Below are positions 1-5,924 of a stretch of 6,629 bases of DNA, in pieces. The notes beneath the pieces were generated by a model. That model did no database searches. It saw nothing but the letters and a program-made list of their open reading frames with translations, and had not been told where the DNA came from. The DNA is from an uncultured Eubacteriales bacterium (lineage in GTDB: Bacteria; Bacillota; Clostridia; Oscillospirales; CAG-272), in contig USPP01000089.1 in assembly GCA_900556615.1 (NCBI GenBank), forward strand, positions 1 to 6,629, in the 5' to 3' direction. Within the stretch, counting starts at the first letter, position 1; the number at the start of each line of letters is the position of its first letter. The translations under genes and the position numbers were made by a program.

Positions 1-356
1 ACTTCAAAACCTGCTGATTCAATCATCATGCCTACCAGATTCTTTCCGATATCGTGAAGATCCCCTTTTACAGTTCCTATACACACTTTACCCGCCGCTT
101 TTTCACCACTTTCGGCAAGCAGGGGCTTGAGAATAGCGGTTCCCATATTCATAGCGCGTGCTGCTACAAGAACCTCGGGAACAAAAACCTCATTGTTTTT
201 AAATTTTTGCCCTATTACATCCATACCAGCTAATAAGCCTTCTTCAAGAATCTGTCGTGCGGGAATCCCCTGATCAACAGCATCTTGAACAAGTTGTTTA
301 ACAATTTTGGCTTTTCCATGTTGCAAATTTTCGGAAATATCTGTTATAATACTCAT
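1..356 (-). CDS. Corrinoid (B12-binding) protein of a methyltransferase system, partial (3' end beyond left edge)
   Basis: This gene encodes the cobalamin-carrying subunit of a corrinoid methyltransferase system (MtaC/MtbC/MttC-like family). Such cytoplasmic proteins accept a methyl group from a substrate-specific methyltransferase and hand it to a second methyltransferase. I translated 118 complete codons from ATG at 356-354. Residues about 1-88 form the helical cap domain (LLAGMDVIGQKF, EVFVPEVLVAARAM). The Rossmann-type B12 domain begins near residue 89 and contains GTVKGDLHDIGKNLVG, with the DxHxxG motif whose histidine (residue 101) is the lower axial cobalt ligand in this family. The start is fixed by GGAGG at 365-369, 8 nt upstream. 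About half of the usual roughly 210 residues is present. The gene is divergent from a PocR-AraC regulator, which fits inducible control. The methyl donor (methylamine, methanol, a betaine or other) cannot be told from this fragment, so no symbol is given. Confidence 0.93.
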   Translation of the reverse strand, partial: MSIITDISENLQHGKAKIVKQLVQDAVDQGIPARQILEEGLLAGMDVIGQKFKNNEVFVPEVLVAARAMNMGTAILKPLLAESGEKAAGKVCIGTVKGDLHDIGKNLVGMMIESAGFE

Positions 357-364
357 AATATAAT

Positions 365-369
365 CCTCC
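365..369 (-). promoter_or_regulatory. Ribosome binding site of the corrinoid protein gene
   Basis: The minus strand reads GGAGG here, 8 nt before the ATG at 356-354. It is a near-consensus Shine-Dalgarno sequence and fixes the start. Confidence 0.85.
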
Positions 370-405
370 GGAAAAAGTTTTGGATATTACTTTTATATAG
401 CTTTA

Positions 406-434
406 ACTATATCACGAATAGCATTGTCTGTCTT
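406..434 (-). promoter_or_regulatory. Candidate promoter of the corrinoid protein gene
   Basis: On the minus strand a TATAGT -10 element (406-411) is preceded by TGA, giving an extended -10 (TGn). A weak -35, AAGACA (429-434), lies 17 nt upstream. A consensus TTGACA also occurs at 443-448, but its spacing to this -10 is far too long. A weak -35 with an extended -10 is what one expects of an activator-dependent promoter. This is prediction from sequence only. Confidence 0.45.
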
Positions 435-442
435 GTAATTTG

Positions 443-470
443 TGTCAATTTTTTGTATTTTTTTGTCATA
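443..470. promoter_or_regulatory. Candidate AraC-type operator: direct repeat with 21-bp spacing
   Basis: TGTCAAT (443-449) and TGTCATA (464-470) are direct repeats whose starts are 21 bp apart, two helical turns. This is the half-site layout usual for AraC-family dimers. They lie immediately upstream of the candidate -35 of the corrinoid gene and between the two divergent genes. Binding by the neighbouring PocR-AraC protein is inference. Confidence 0.35.
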
Positions 471-486
471 TTGAAATGATTTCAAT
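470..486. repeat. Palindrome in the divergent intergenic region (ATTGAAA-TGA-TTTCAAT)
   Basis: A perfect inverted repeat with 7-bp arms around a 3-bp centre. It abuts the second half of the TGTCA direct repeat and lies just upstream of the candidate regulator promoter. It could be an operator, but the AT-rich composition means chance is not excluded. Confidence 0.4.
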
Positions 487-495
487 TTTTATATT

Positions 496-523
496 TTGCA
501 ATAGAATCATTAAATTCTATTAT
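496..523 (+). promoter_or_regulatory. Candidate promoter of the PocR-AraC regulator, containing a second palindrome
   Basis: TTGCAA (496-501) and TATTAT (518-523) are separated by 16 bp, about 35 nt upstream of the regulator's ATG. A 7-bp inverted repeat, ATAGAAT (501-507) and ATTCTAT (514-520), sits between and over these elements. A protein bound there would block the promoter, so autoregulation is possible. Elements are moderate matches only. Confidence 0.35.
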
Positions 524-558
524 AAATTGAAAAAATCGGAAAAGAAGGTTTTATTGAT

Positions 559-1826
559 ATGTCTTTAAAAGAATCGTTTGATGTAACGCTTGCTATCGAA
601 TGCGCAAAAGCATTCTCTTGCTCCTGTGCTGTGGGGTGCACGGTGTCGGATGCGGAGGGAATCATCAAATATGAAAGCGGATACGGCTGTGCTTCCTGTC
701 AGATTTGTCGTTCGGCGGGAAAATGTCAGGAAGATTGTATTAGAGCGCACATATACGGAATGATCGAAGCAGAGAGATTCGGCGGCAAGTACATTTATTT
801 TTGTCCTATGGGACTGACTTGTTTTGTATCACCGATTTTGGGAGGGCAGCGTAGCGAAGGAAAAATCACGGTGGGACCGTTTCTTATGGTAGAGGTTCAG
901 GATTATATAGCTTGTGATCTCGAAGACAGACAGCAGCTTCGAGGAGAGAGGCTTCAAAGTGTTATAGCAGAGCTTGGGAATGTGACATATATTTCCGCGG
1001 AAAAAGTGAACAAGATGGCAACTCTTCTGTTTATGGCGGTTGGATTTATGAATAACATATCGGCCGCCAATAAAATGTTGGAAAATAAAAATTCCGGGAT
1101 GATCCAGGGGCAGATTACAGCCTATATCCAGCAATTAAAGGCTTCCGATAAACCGGCCCATATCCCTTTGAAACAGAGCAGGCCATGCTTAGGGCGGTGC
1201 AGCAGGCAAACAAAGCAGAGGCGCAGAAGCTTTTGAATGAACTATTGGGGCATATATTGTTTTCTTCCGGAGGCGATTTTTTGCGTTGTAAAACACGGAT
1301 ATATGAATTACTGGTCTTGATCAGCCGTACTGCAATCAAAGCGGGAGCAAATCCGGAGGAAACCTTGAATGCAGGGCACGGATATTTAATAGATATCACT
1401 CAAATTCAAGATTTTGATGCGCTTTGTCTTTGGTTGACCAAGGCAATGGGGATACTTATGGATAGTATTTTTGATTTTTCCGGAAGCCGACATACCAGCG
1501 CTATTCATCAGAGTATTCAGTATATTCATTCCCATTATGATGAACGAATTACCCTGGAAGATATGGCGAGAAGAGTATATTTTTCTCCTGCATATTTCAG
1601 TCGGGTATTTAAAGATGAAACAGGAGAGGCTTTCAGTGTGTATCTGAATCGCGTTCGGATAGAAAAGAGTAAGGAGCAGCTTCTGTATACACATTTAAAG
1701 CTGTCTGATATTGCATTATCGATCGGATATGAAGATCAAAGCTATTTTTGCAAGGTTTTCAAAAAAATAGAGGACGTTACGCCCATGCAGTATCGTAAAT
1801 CCAACCTGTCCGATCTCGATATCTGA
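559..1826 (+). pseudogene. PocR-sensor AraC-family transcriptional regulator, split by a frameshift
   Basis: This is a cytoplasmic DNA-binding regulator with an N-terminal PocR ligand-sensing domain and a C-terminal AraC/XylS helix-turn-helix domain. The first frame, 559-1236, carries the PocR domain (residues about 7-170). It has many cysteines, including C44, C47, C50, C56 and C60, then the FCPMGL segment. It ends in nonsense (CLGRCSRQTKQRRR). The second frame, read from 1161 to the TGA at 1824-1826, continues exactly where the first loses sense: AH (first frame) then YPFETEQAMLRAVQQ (second frame). Loss of one base at about 1159-1163 explains this, and repair gives about 422 residues, normal for the family. 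The AraC domain lies at fused residues about 316-413 (ITLEDMARRVYFSPAYFSRVFK, then LSDIALSIGYEDQSYFCKVFK), with both helix-turn-helices intact. A GAAGG site lies 9 nt before the ATG. It probably responds to a substrate or corrinoid-related ligand and activates the divergent methyltransferase genes. It may be a young pseudogene or a base-calling error. An independent start at 1185 would give only the DNA-binding half. Confidence 0.9.
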
Positions 1827-1833
1827 AACTTTA

Positions 1834-1905
1834 CATGATAAACTGCAAAAAGAGGGAAAAGCAAGAAAAGAACCGCCTTTGAAGTGATTATCAAAGTTTA
1901 TCATG
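1834..1905. repeat. Inverted repeat CATGATAAACT / AGTTTATCATG after the regulator gene
   Basis: CATGATAAACT (1834-1844) and its perfect complement (1895-1905) are 50 nt apart. They begin 8 nt after the regulator's stop and end inside the truncated lipoprotein copy. A smaller hairpin, CTTTGA/TCAAAG (1877-1882, 1891-1896), lies within. Neither is followed by a T-tract, so terminator function is doubtful. The repeat may mark the rearrangement junction where the lipoprotein remnant was cut. Confidence 0.4.
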
Positions 1906-1950
1906 CAAACAATTAACAATTTTTTTCAAAATATTTCTCCGTTCCGTTTA
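1891..1950 (-). pseudogene. 5' remnant of a third lipoprotein gene copy
   Basis: About 52 nt (1899-1950) closely match 2539-2591, the ribosome binding site and signal-peptide start of the next lipoprotein gene. The same TTG start (1927-1929) and GGAG (1937-1940) with identical 7-nt spacing are kept. The A-run after TTG is 7 instead of 9, which shifts the frame and gives a stop at 1891-1893 after 12 codons. In the original frame the LIVCMI residues of the signal peptide are still readable. Similarity ends near 1899, just before the convergent regulator gene. The most economical reading is a duplicated lipoprotein gene of which everything but the 5' end was deleted. Confidence 0.6.
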
Positions 1951-1992
1951 TTTGATTATGTGATAATATACTACACTATCAATGAATTTCTT

Positions 1993-2025
1993 CCCCACCC
2001 GCAAATACGCAAGATACGGGTGGGG
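1993..2025 (-). terminator. GC-rich hairpin after the broken lipoprotein gene
   Basis: CCCCACCCG (1993-2001) pairs perfectly with CGGGTGGGG (2017-2025) around a 15-nt loop. It lies 33 nt downstream of the TAA at 2059-2061, where a terminator is expected. There is no T-tract on either strand, so it may be an mRNA 3'-stabilising hairpin or a non-canonical terminator. The stem is certain; the function is inferred. Confidence 0.5.
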
Positions 2026-2058
2026 TAATGTGATCTTGATACGGTTAAGCTGCTGTTG

Positions 2059-2571
2059 TTAATCCACAGTAGTATACGGAATAGTGGACGACGATAAATC
2101 GACAATTGTATTAGGTGTCGAAGTCTTTAGTACATTGAGAACCATCCCATATTCAATTATATTATCAAAATCGGCTTTTTCATCTGAACACTCACTGGAT
2201 AAATAAACCCAATAATCAATGCACTTATTATTTTTCAAATCCCATTGAAAACACTTTATTCTTGGGTTAATTTGACCACTCACTCACTCCACATTTACAG
2301 GAATTTCCCTTTGCGGTTTACCGACAATTTTTATTAGGTCATTAAAAGCCATAGTTTCGCCTGGCTGCACATAAGGGCTTTCCTTTATTAAATTGATGAA
2401 TTCATCTTCGGTTAATAAATCTTTTTTGGAAGGTGTCGGACTAAAAAAATCTGTCATATCAGATTCCTCCTGCTTAGAATGTTCGGGATTTTTCGTATTT
2501 GAGCTTTGGCATGCCGAAAAAATCGTGATAAGCATCGCTATCATGCAAACAATTAATAATTTTTTTTTCAA
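2059..2571 (-). pseudogene. Small lipoprotein with BamE/BLIP-like motif, interrupted by an in-frame TGA
   Basis: This is a predicted membrane-anchored extracellular lipoprotein. The best start is TTG at 2571-2569: it has AAAGGAG 7 nt upstream (2579-2585) and gives MKKKLLIVCMIAMLITIFSAC, a short basic n-region, hydrophobic core and lipobox (FSAC, Cys21). An ATG further upstream at 2616 lacks this. The mature part has GETMAFNDLIKIVGKP, the GMtf...V..iiGkP motif shared with the upstream lipoprotein and with BamE/BLIP-like folds. TGA at 2284-2286 ends the frame after 95 residues. The very next codons continue in the same frame for 74 residues (KCFQWDLKNNKCIDYWVYL, then IIEYGMVLNVLKTSTP) to the TAA at 2059. 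FQWDLKNNK is the expected strand after the GKP turn, so both parts belong to one gene of about 170 codons. A nonsense mutation is the likeliest cause. The 2283 GTG has no convincing ribosome binding site. Function is unknown; a role as inhibitor or immunity partner of the secreted protein is speculation. Confidence 0.7.
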
Positions 2572-2578
2572 AATGTTT

Positions 2579-2585
2579 CTCCTTT
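2579..2585 (-). promoter_or_regulatory. Ribosome binding site that decides a TTG start
   Basis: AAAGGAG on the minus strand, 7 nt before TTG at 2571-2569. The same arrangement in the remnant copy (1937-1940 and 1927-1929) supports TTG as the real start. Confidence 0.7.
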
Positions 2586-2652
2586 CGCTTATTAGGGAGT
2601 CGATCGTAAAACTCAATTATAAACGCGTTTAGCACATTATACGTCGAGAAGA

Positions 2653-2673
2653 GGGGGAGCACGTGACTCCCCC
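2653..2673 (-). terminator. GC-rich hairpin between the two lipoprotein genes
   Basis: GGGGGAG (2653-2659) pairs with CTCCCCC (2667-2673), with CACGTGA in the loop. It lies 38 nt after the first lipoprotein's TAA. No U-run follows on the minus strand (TCTTCTCG). It could end or attenuate transcription from the secreted-protein operon, separating it from the second lipoprotein. TATAAT boxes occur on the minus strand at 2636-2641 and 2616-2621, but without good -35 elements. Confidence 0.45.
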
Positions 2674-2710
2674 CTGTCTCAACGGCGAATCCAATTATAA
2701 AATTGCCTGC

Positions 2711-3115
2711 TTATTCGGTTACCCTATCTATCATTGGACTGCTTAGTACTATTGCATATTTATAATAATCATTTAAGCTCCATTTAGCATCTTGAACAAA
2801 ATCATCATTAAAAATGAATTTTATATTATATATAGTACCTTCTTTAGTAAACCATTTTAACGTCATTGCCCCCATAGTACCATAACCATGTGGTTTCCCT
2901 ATTATATTAACTACTTCGGTAAAAGTCATACCGTTTTTAACCGACAGCATTTCCTCATCGGTTGCTATATGTTCCTTATTCAAATCGAAAAAATTTCTTT
3001 CTTCCATAGAATACTCCTCCGTTCCATTGTCTGGTTTATTTGAATAATGATTATGGCAGCCAACCATACAAAGACAAAATATAACGAAAGCAAATATTAA
3101 TATATATCTTTTCAT
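2711..3115 (-). CDS. Small lipoprotein with BamE/BLIP-like motif
   Basis: This encodes a 134-residue predicted lipoprotein, anchored on the outer face of the cytoplasmic membrane. MKRYILIFAFVIFCLCMVGC is a lipoprotein signal peptide with Cys20 as the lipidation site. A hydrophilic linker (about 21-58) precedes VKNGMTFTEVVNIIGKP (59-75) and LKWFTKEGTIYNIKF (86-100). This GMtf-V-iiGkP then tryptophan-strand pattern is typical of the small alpha/beta fold of SmpA/BamE and beta-lactamase-inhibitor-protein-like domains, which act in protein-protein binding. The ATG lies 9 nt after the stop of the large secreted-protein gene; its GAGG site (3123-3126) overlaps that stop, so the two are co-transcribed and probably translationally coupled. 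The next lipoprotein downstream is a paralogue. Exact function is unknown. A partner or inhibitor of the co-transcribed secreted protein is a reasonable inference from position alone. Confidence 0.88.
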   Translation of the reverse strand: MKRYILIFAFVIFCLCMVGCHNHYSNKPDNGTEEYSMEERNFFDLNKEHIATDEEMLSVKNGMTFTEVVNIIGKPHGYGTMGAMTLKWFTKEGTIYNIKFIFNDDFVQDAKWSLNDYYKYAIVLSSPMIDRVTE

Positions 3116-3124
3116 GTTACTACC

Positions 3125-5569
3125 TCATTGTGTAATACGGTAATATATTATATTGCTATTGTAGAAATTATTGACTTGATAGAACCACCCCGGCGAATTA
3201 TTGGTGGTTGGTATATCTGATCCAAGCGGTTGACTTGCAGTTCCTGTTCCATGCTTATTTGTCCATTGTCCCGTGTTATCGCGGTACCAAAAGTGATAAT
3301 CCCAAGGATCCCATAGACTTTTATTTAAACCCACTCTAAAAGCAACGAGCCATTGATTACTTGATAGTTGAGCATTCATCCCACCATGGTTTGTTACTTC
3401 TTCCCATCGACCAGAAAAATTGGAGTTTAACCAGGTTTCTAACTGTGGTTTAATAACATTAAGCAGATCATTTGAATTGTTCATATTGTTAAATTGAGTT
3501 GTTGTAAAACCATACCATTCTTGTGGATTGTTGTGTGTCCACAAAGCATATCCGTGACAATTAATACTATTCGATTGACTGCTGCCCGCACTTATGGAGT
3601 AATACGGTTTGCAGCCCATGAATTGCATGGTCCATTTTTGTAAGCTACTTCCGGTGTAGGTTTGCAGAATTACGTCATTACTGCTGGTTCCGGCAATACA
3701 CAAATTCATGTTTGACCGTAAAACAATTTTATACTGATTGTTTCCAAGCGATACAAACAGCCATTCCTGCGCTTCCGGGTAACCGCCTGCGGCGTACAGC
3801 TGAATATTATTGCCCGAAACCGGGATCGCGCCGCCGGTTTTAATGTCGATTACCCGGTTGGTTCCGTTGCTGCTGCACATCGCTCTGAGCATAGAAGCTT
3901 GTGTAGAGGTACGCAAATCAATTTTAAACAGTTGATTTTTTGACGGCGAATCAACGCTTTGCTGTACAACATTTGCGTTGTTTGCATTGCTTGTTGCGGA
4001 CATATATTTTCCGGTGCTTGCGTTTTTAAACGCGTATACGCCGCCGTTTATTAATTCCGGGGGTAAATATAGGCTGTCAGCTTTAGAATAGCAGTAGGTA
4101 AAATACGGTCTGTTTGATTCCTCGGAAGCTTCGATGCTATGAAATCTTACATAATTCGTATTTCCCGCTGCGGCTTCATCGGTGAATTTTAAGATATAAC
4201 CATCATAGTCCAAAGAACCGTTGAACTCGATCCAGACTGTTGTTTTACCGGTAGAGTATCCTGTGTTGAATGAAGTTTTGTAACTTTCCAAATAGGAATT
4301 GACAGGTTGTAATGATGAACCGGTTGACCAGTTTCTTGCACCGTAGACAGAAATTTGATTGTTAGAATATGATCCGGCAAATTTGCTGACAGTCAAAGTT
4401 AAGCCTAAAGAGTTAATAATATAACCGCTGTTCACATTCGGTTTTGTACACGTTATAAACGCCCAGGACGGATCCCCTGAATCTACGCCGACATCCAAAT
4501 ACGCTTTGCTCGATTGATCTACAAGCCGATTTTTCCAGGCAAAGGTATCTATCATATTGGATGTATACTCGTTTGTAGTAACTTCCGGATCGAGTGTAAT
4601 CGGATATACACGTTCGTCGGCGTTTAACCATTTTTCATCGGGGGTGTACGTTATTTTACAAGATGAGCTGCTTTGCTCGACCGTCACTTTGACATCGTAT
4701 GAATATTCATAAGCTGCGTCTACCAAATAGGGGACACCGATCTGATATTGCGTTTCACCGTTTTTGTCAAGCAGACTCACGCTGTTGTCTTCGTTTAACG
4801 ACGCAGAAAGATTACCGATCTGCATATCCATGATAAAGGACGACAGATCACTTTTTTCATATATGAGTATATCTTCCTTTATTCTGTTTGCATCTACAGT
4901 ATATCTTAAGGAGATGTTGTTTCCTGCAAAAACGTTTGAATAGGAGACTTGGCTTGAATATTTCGGAAGCGCGAAAGCATCCTGATGGGAGACGAGCCGG
5001 TCGGACGCCTTTTTAAATTCGGTTATCTCGCTTTCGGCAATTTTTATGTCGGATGATGTAAGTGACTTTATTTCAGATAGTTTCTTACCGACGATTCCGC
5101 CGACCGTTTCAGATCCGCCTTGATCTGCCCTGATCGTCCATGAAATTTCATGGCTTTTATTTTGAAGTGTAATTAATTTGTTGCTTTGGGTATTTTGAGA
5201 GAGCGAAACACTGAAATTACCGCCCGACGCCTTGTATAAGCCTTTTTCTGTATCGAGCTTTAAAGAATGATCGAAATCCTGCCATTCATTTTTATCGTTT
5301 TTAAAATGAACGGCGTTGGGATAAGACACGGCAATATAGCTGCCGTCGGAGCATAAGAAGTGCTTCTCAAACTCGCCGCGCTGTGAAATGTCTTCTTCAA
5401 TGATATAAACATTTTTGTCGACTGTGTTTGGATTGGAAATGTTTTCGCCGCCGATAACCTCTGGCTTTTCTGTTATTATCGCTGTTCCGCTCAACGGTGT
5501 CATGGTAAATACCATGATAATGGCAAATAACAAGGAAAGTGCTCGCATTTTAAGCTTGACAGTTTTCAT
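3125..5569 (-). CDS. Large secreted protein: DNRLRE-like module, ricin-type beta-trefoil, C-terminal Cys/His domain
   Basis: This encodes an 814-residue exported protein. I prefer ATG 5569-5567 over the ATG at 5590 because AGGAG (5576-5580) lies 6 nt before it and the product then begins with a clean signal peptide, MKTVKLKMRALSLLFAIIMVF..., cleaved near residue 30. Residues about 45-330 are a beta-rich region (AVHFKNDKNEWQDFDHSL, ending ERVYPITLDPEV) that commonly precedes DNRLRE modules in clostridial surface proteins. Residues about 330-495 resemble DNRLRE (YLDVGVD, WAFITCTKPN, NRPYFTYCY). Residues about 508-651 are a ricin B-type lectin trefoil (GVYAFKNASTGKYM; QLF, QEW and QKW in the QxW positions), expected to bind sugars. 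The C-terminal 160 residues contain INCHGYALW (Cys671) and WDYHFWYRDNTGQWTNKHG (His759, His773), resembling the Cys...His pairs of papain/CHAP-type folds. Peptidase or amidase activity is an inference. It heads an operon with the lipoprotein 9 nt downstream. A carbohydrate-targeted enzyme or a toxin are both possible. Confidence 0.88.
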   Translation of the reverse strand: MKTVKLKMRALSLLFAIIMVFTMTPLSGTAIITEKPEVIGGENISNPNTVDKNVYIIEEDISQRGEFEKHFLCSDGSYIAVSYPNAVHFKNDKNEWQDFDHSLKLDTEKGLYKASGGNFSVSLSQNTQSNKLITLQNKSHEISWTIRADQGGSETVGGIVGKKLSEIKSLTSSDIKIAESEITEFKKASDRLVSHQDAFALPKYSSQVSYSNVFAGNNISLRYTVDANRIKEDILIYEKSDLSSFIMDMQIGNLSASLNEDNSVSLLDKNGETQYQIGVPYLVDAAYEYSYDVKVTVEQSSSSCKITYTPDEKWLNADERVYPITLDPEVTTNEYTSNMIDTFAWKNRLVDQSSKAYLDVGVDSGDPSWAFITCTKPNVNSGYIINSLGLTLTVSKFAGSYSNNQISVYGARNWSTGSSLQPVNSYLESYKTSFNTGYSTGKTTVWIEFNGSLDYDGYILKFTDEAAAGNTNYVRFHSIEASEESNRPYFTYCYSKADSLYLPPELINGGVYAFKNASTGKYMSATSNANNANVVQQSVDSPSKNQLFKIDLRTSTQASMLRAMCSSNGTNRVIDIKTGGAIPVSGNNIQLYAAGGYPEAQEWLFVSLGNNQYKIVLRSNMNLCIAGTSSNDVILQTYTGSSLQKWTMQFMGCKPYYSISAGSSQSNSINCHGYALWTHNNPQEWYGFTTTQFNNMNNSNDLLNVIKPQLETWLNSNFSGRWEEVTNHGGMNAQLSSNQWLVAFRVGLNKSLWDPWDYHFWYRDNTGQWTNKHGTGTASQPLGSDIPTTNNSPGWFYQVNNFYNSNIIYYRITQ

Positions 5570-5575
5570 TTTTGA

Positions 5576-5580
5576 CTCCT
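5576..5580 (-). promoter_or_regulatory. Ribosome binding site deciding the start of the secreted protein
   Basis: AGGAG on the minus strand, 6 nt before ATG 5569-5567. It lies inside the alternative longer reading from 5590, which has no comparable site, so the shorter start is preferred. Confidence 0.75.
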
Positions 5581-5640
5581 TTTGTTTCATTTTTGAAATC
5601 GTCCCCCGAAGTGCGTATGCTTTGTTTTATACTACAATCA

Positions 5641-5669
5641 TATATAAATTCACCGCCCTTATAAGTAAA
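5641..5669 (-). promoter_or_regulatory. Candidate promoter of the secreted-protein/lipoprotein operon
   Basis: The minus strand has TTTACT (5664-5669) and TATATA (5641-5646) with a 17-nt spacer, about 70 nt upstream of the preferred start. Each hexamer matches consensus at 4 of 6 positions, so this is a moderate candidate. The alternative is readthrough from the strong promoter at 5925-5953. Confidence 0.35.
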
Positions 5670-5730
5670 GGATTTTAAATCGATATTGTATAGAGCAATA
5701 CAGCATTGGCAATTTTTTTGTTCTCATAAA

Positions 5731-5918
5731 GCAAAAGCGCAGAAGCCTGCTTATAAAGCGGCTTCTGCACCTTCAATGAATTAAAACAGATAATTAATTC
5801 TTGTATGATCTGCAAAGCATTCAACGCGAATAGGAAAAGCCGCTGTAACATGAATTTTAATCTTGGATTACCATGGCTGTTTCTTTGCTGTAAATTAATG
5901 TATTTATTTCATTTTTGT
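5731..5918 (-). ncRNA. Candidate small structured RNA between a consensus promoter and a hairpin
   Basis: A perfect consensus promoter places a start near 5918. No open frame of useful length follows, and a hairpin (5739-5768) with a short T-rich stretch ends the segment, giving about 185 nt. The 5' part carries three segments complementary, in matching order, to the 3' part: AATGAA (5908-5913) with 5775-5780, ATTAATTT (5892-5899, one GU pair) with 5793-5800, and GCAAAG (5883-5888) with 5812-5817; AGCC (5875-5878) can pair with 5838-5841 inside. A rod-like helix closed by its ends, with internal bubbles and about 190 nt long, recalls 6S RNA, but I do not recognise the sequence. It could instead be a 5' leader of the secreted-protein gene with an attenuator. 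Confidence 0.4.
5739..5768 (-). terminator. Hairpin ending the candidate small RNA
   Basis: GCAGAAGCC (5739-5747) pairs perfectly with GGCTTCTGC (5760-5768). GC (5749-5750) and GC (5758-5759) can extend the stem across a one-base bulge. On the minus strand the stem is followed by GCTTTTGCTTT, a modest T-rich stretch, so minus-strand termination is plausible. The plus-strand side lacks T's. Confidence 0.55.
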
Positions 5919-5924
5919 ATCTAC

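Noticed and set aside
285..479. Plus-strand 64-codon open frame over the corrinoid gene start and its promoter
   Set aside because: It is antisense to a well-supported gene and its ribosome binding site, and the product is low-complexity hydrophobic residues from AT-rich DNA.
1155..1165. Programmed ribosomal frameshift in the regulator
   Set aside because: No slippery heptamer, internal Shine-Dalgarno or stimulatory structure is evident at the junction, and the family is normally encoded in a single frame.
1386..1694. Minus-strand frames opposite the regulator gene (also 565-750, 829-1134, 1115-1399)
   Set aside because: All lie antisense to clear PocR/AraC coding sequence, have no family resemblance and no ribosome binding sites.
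1716..1919. Minus-strand frame beginning MLIVCMINF
   Set aside because: Only its first few residues come from the lipoprotein remnant; the rest is antisense to the regulator's 3' end, so it is not a real lipoprotein gene.
2284..2286. TGA read as selenocysteine or as a recoded sense codon
   Set aside because: No SECIS-like hairpin is apparent just downstream, the position is not a catalytic Cys in the family motif, and TGA is used as a normal stop for the regulator and secreted-protein genes.
2278..2289. Phase-variable switch through the tetranucleotide repeat
   Set aside because: Only three copies exist, and with two or more copies the upstream frame always reads GAG TGA; one copy meets TAA four codons later. 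Single-unit slippage cannot restore the gene.
2393..2632. Plus-strand 79-codon frame opposite the second lipoprotein
   Set aside because: It is antisense to a frame with a lipobox and a family motif; no ribosome binding site is seen.
4189..4631. Minus-strand alternative frames (4189-4380 and 4413-4631) inside the secreted-protein gene
   Set aside because: They overlap the DNRLRE-like coding sequence in other frames, with no signal, motif or ribosome binding site.
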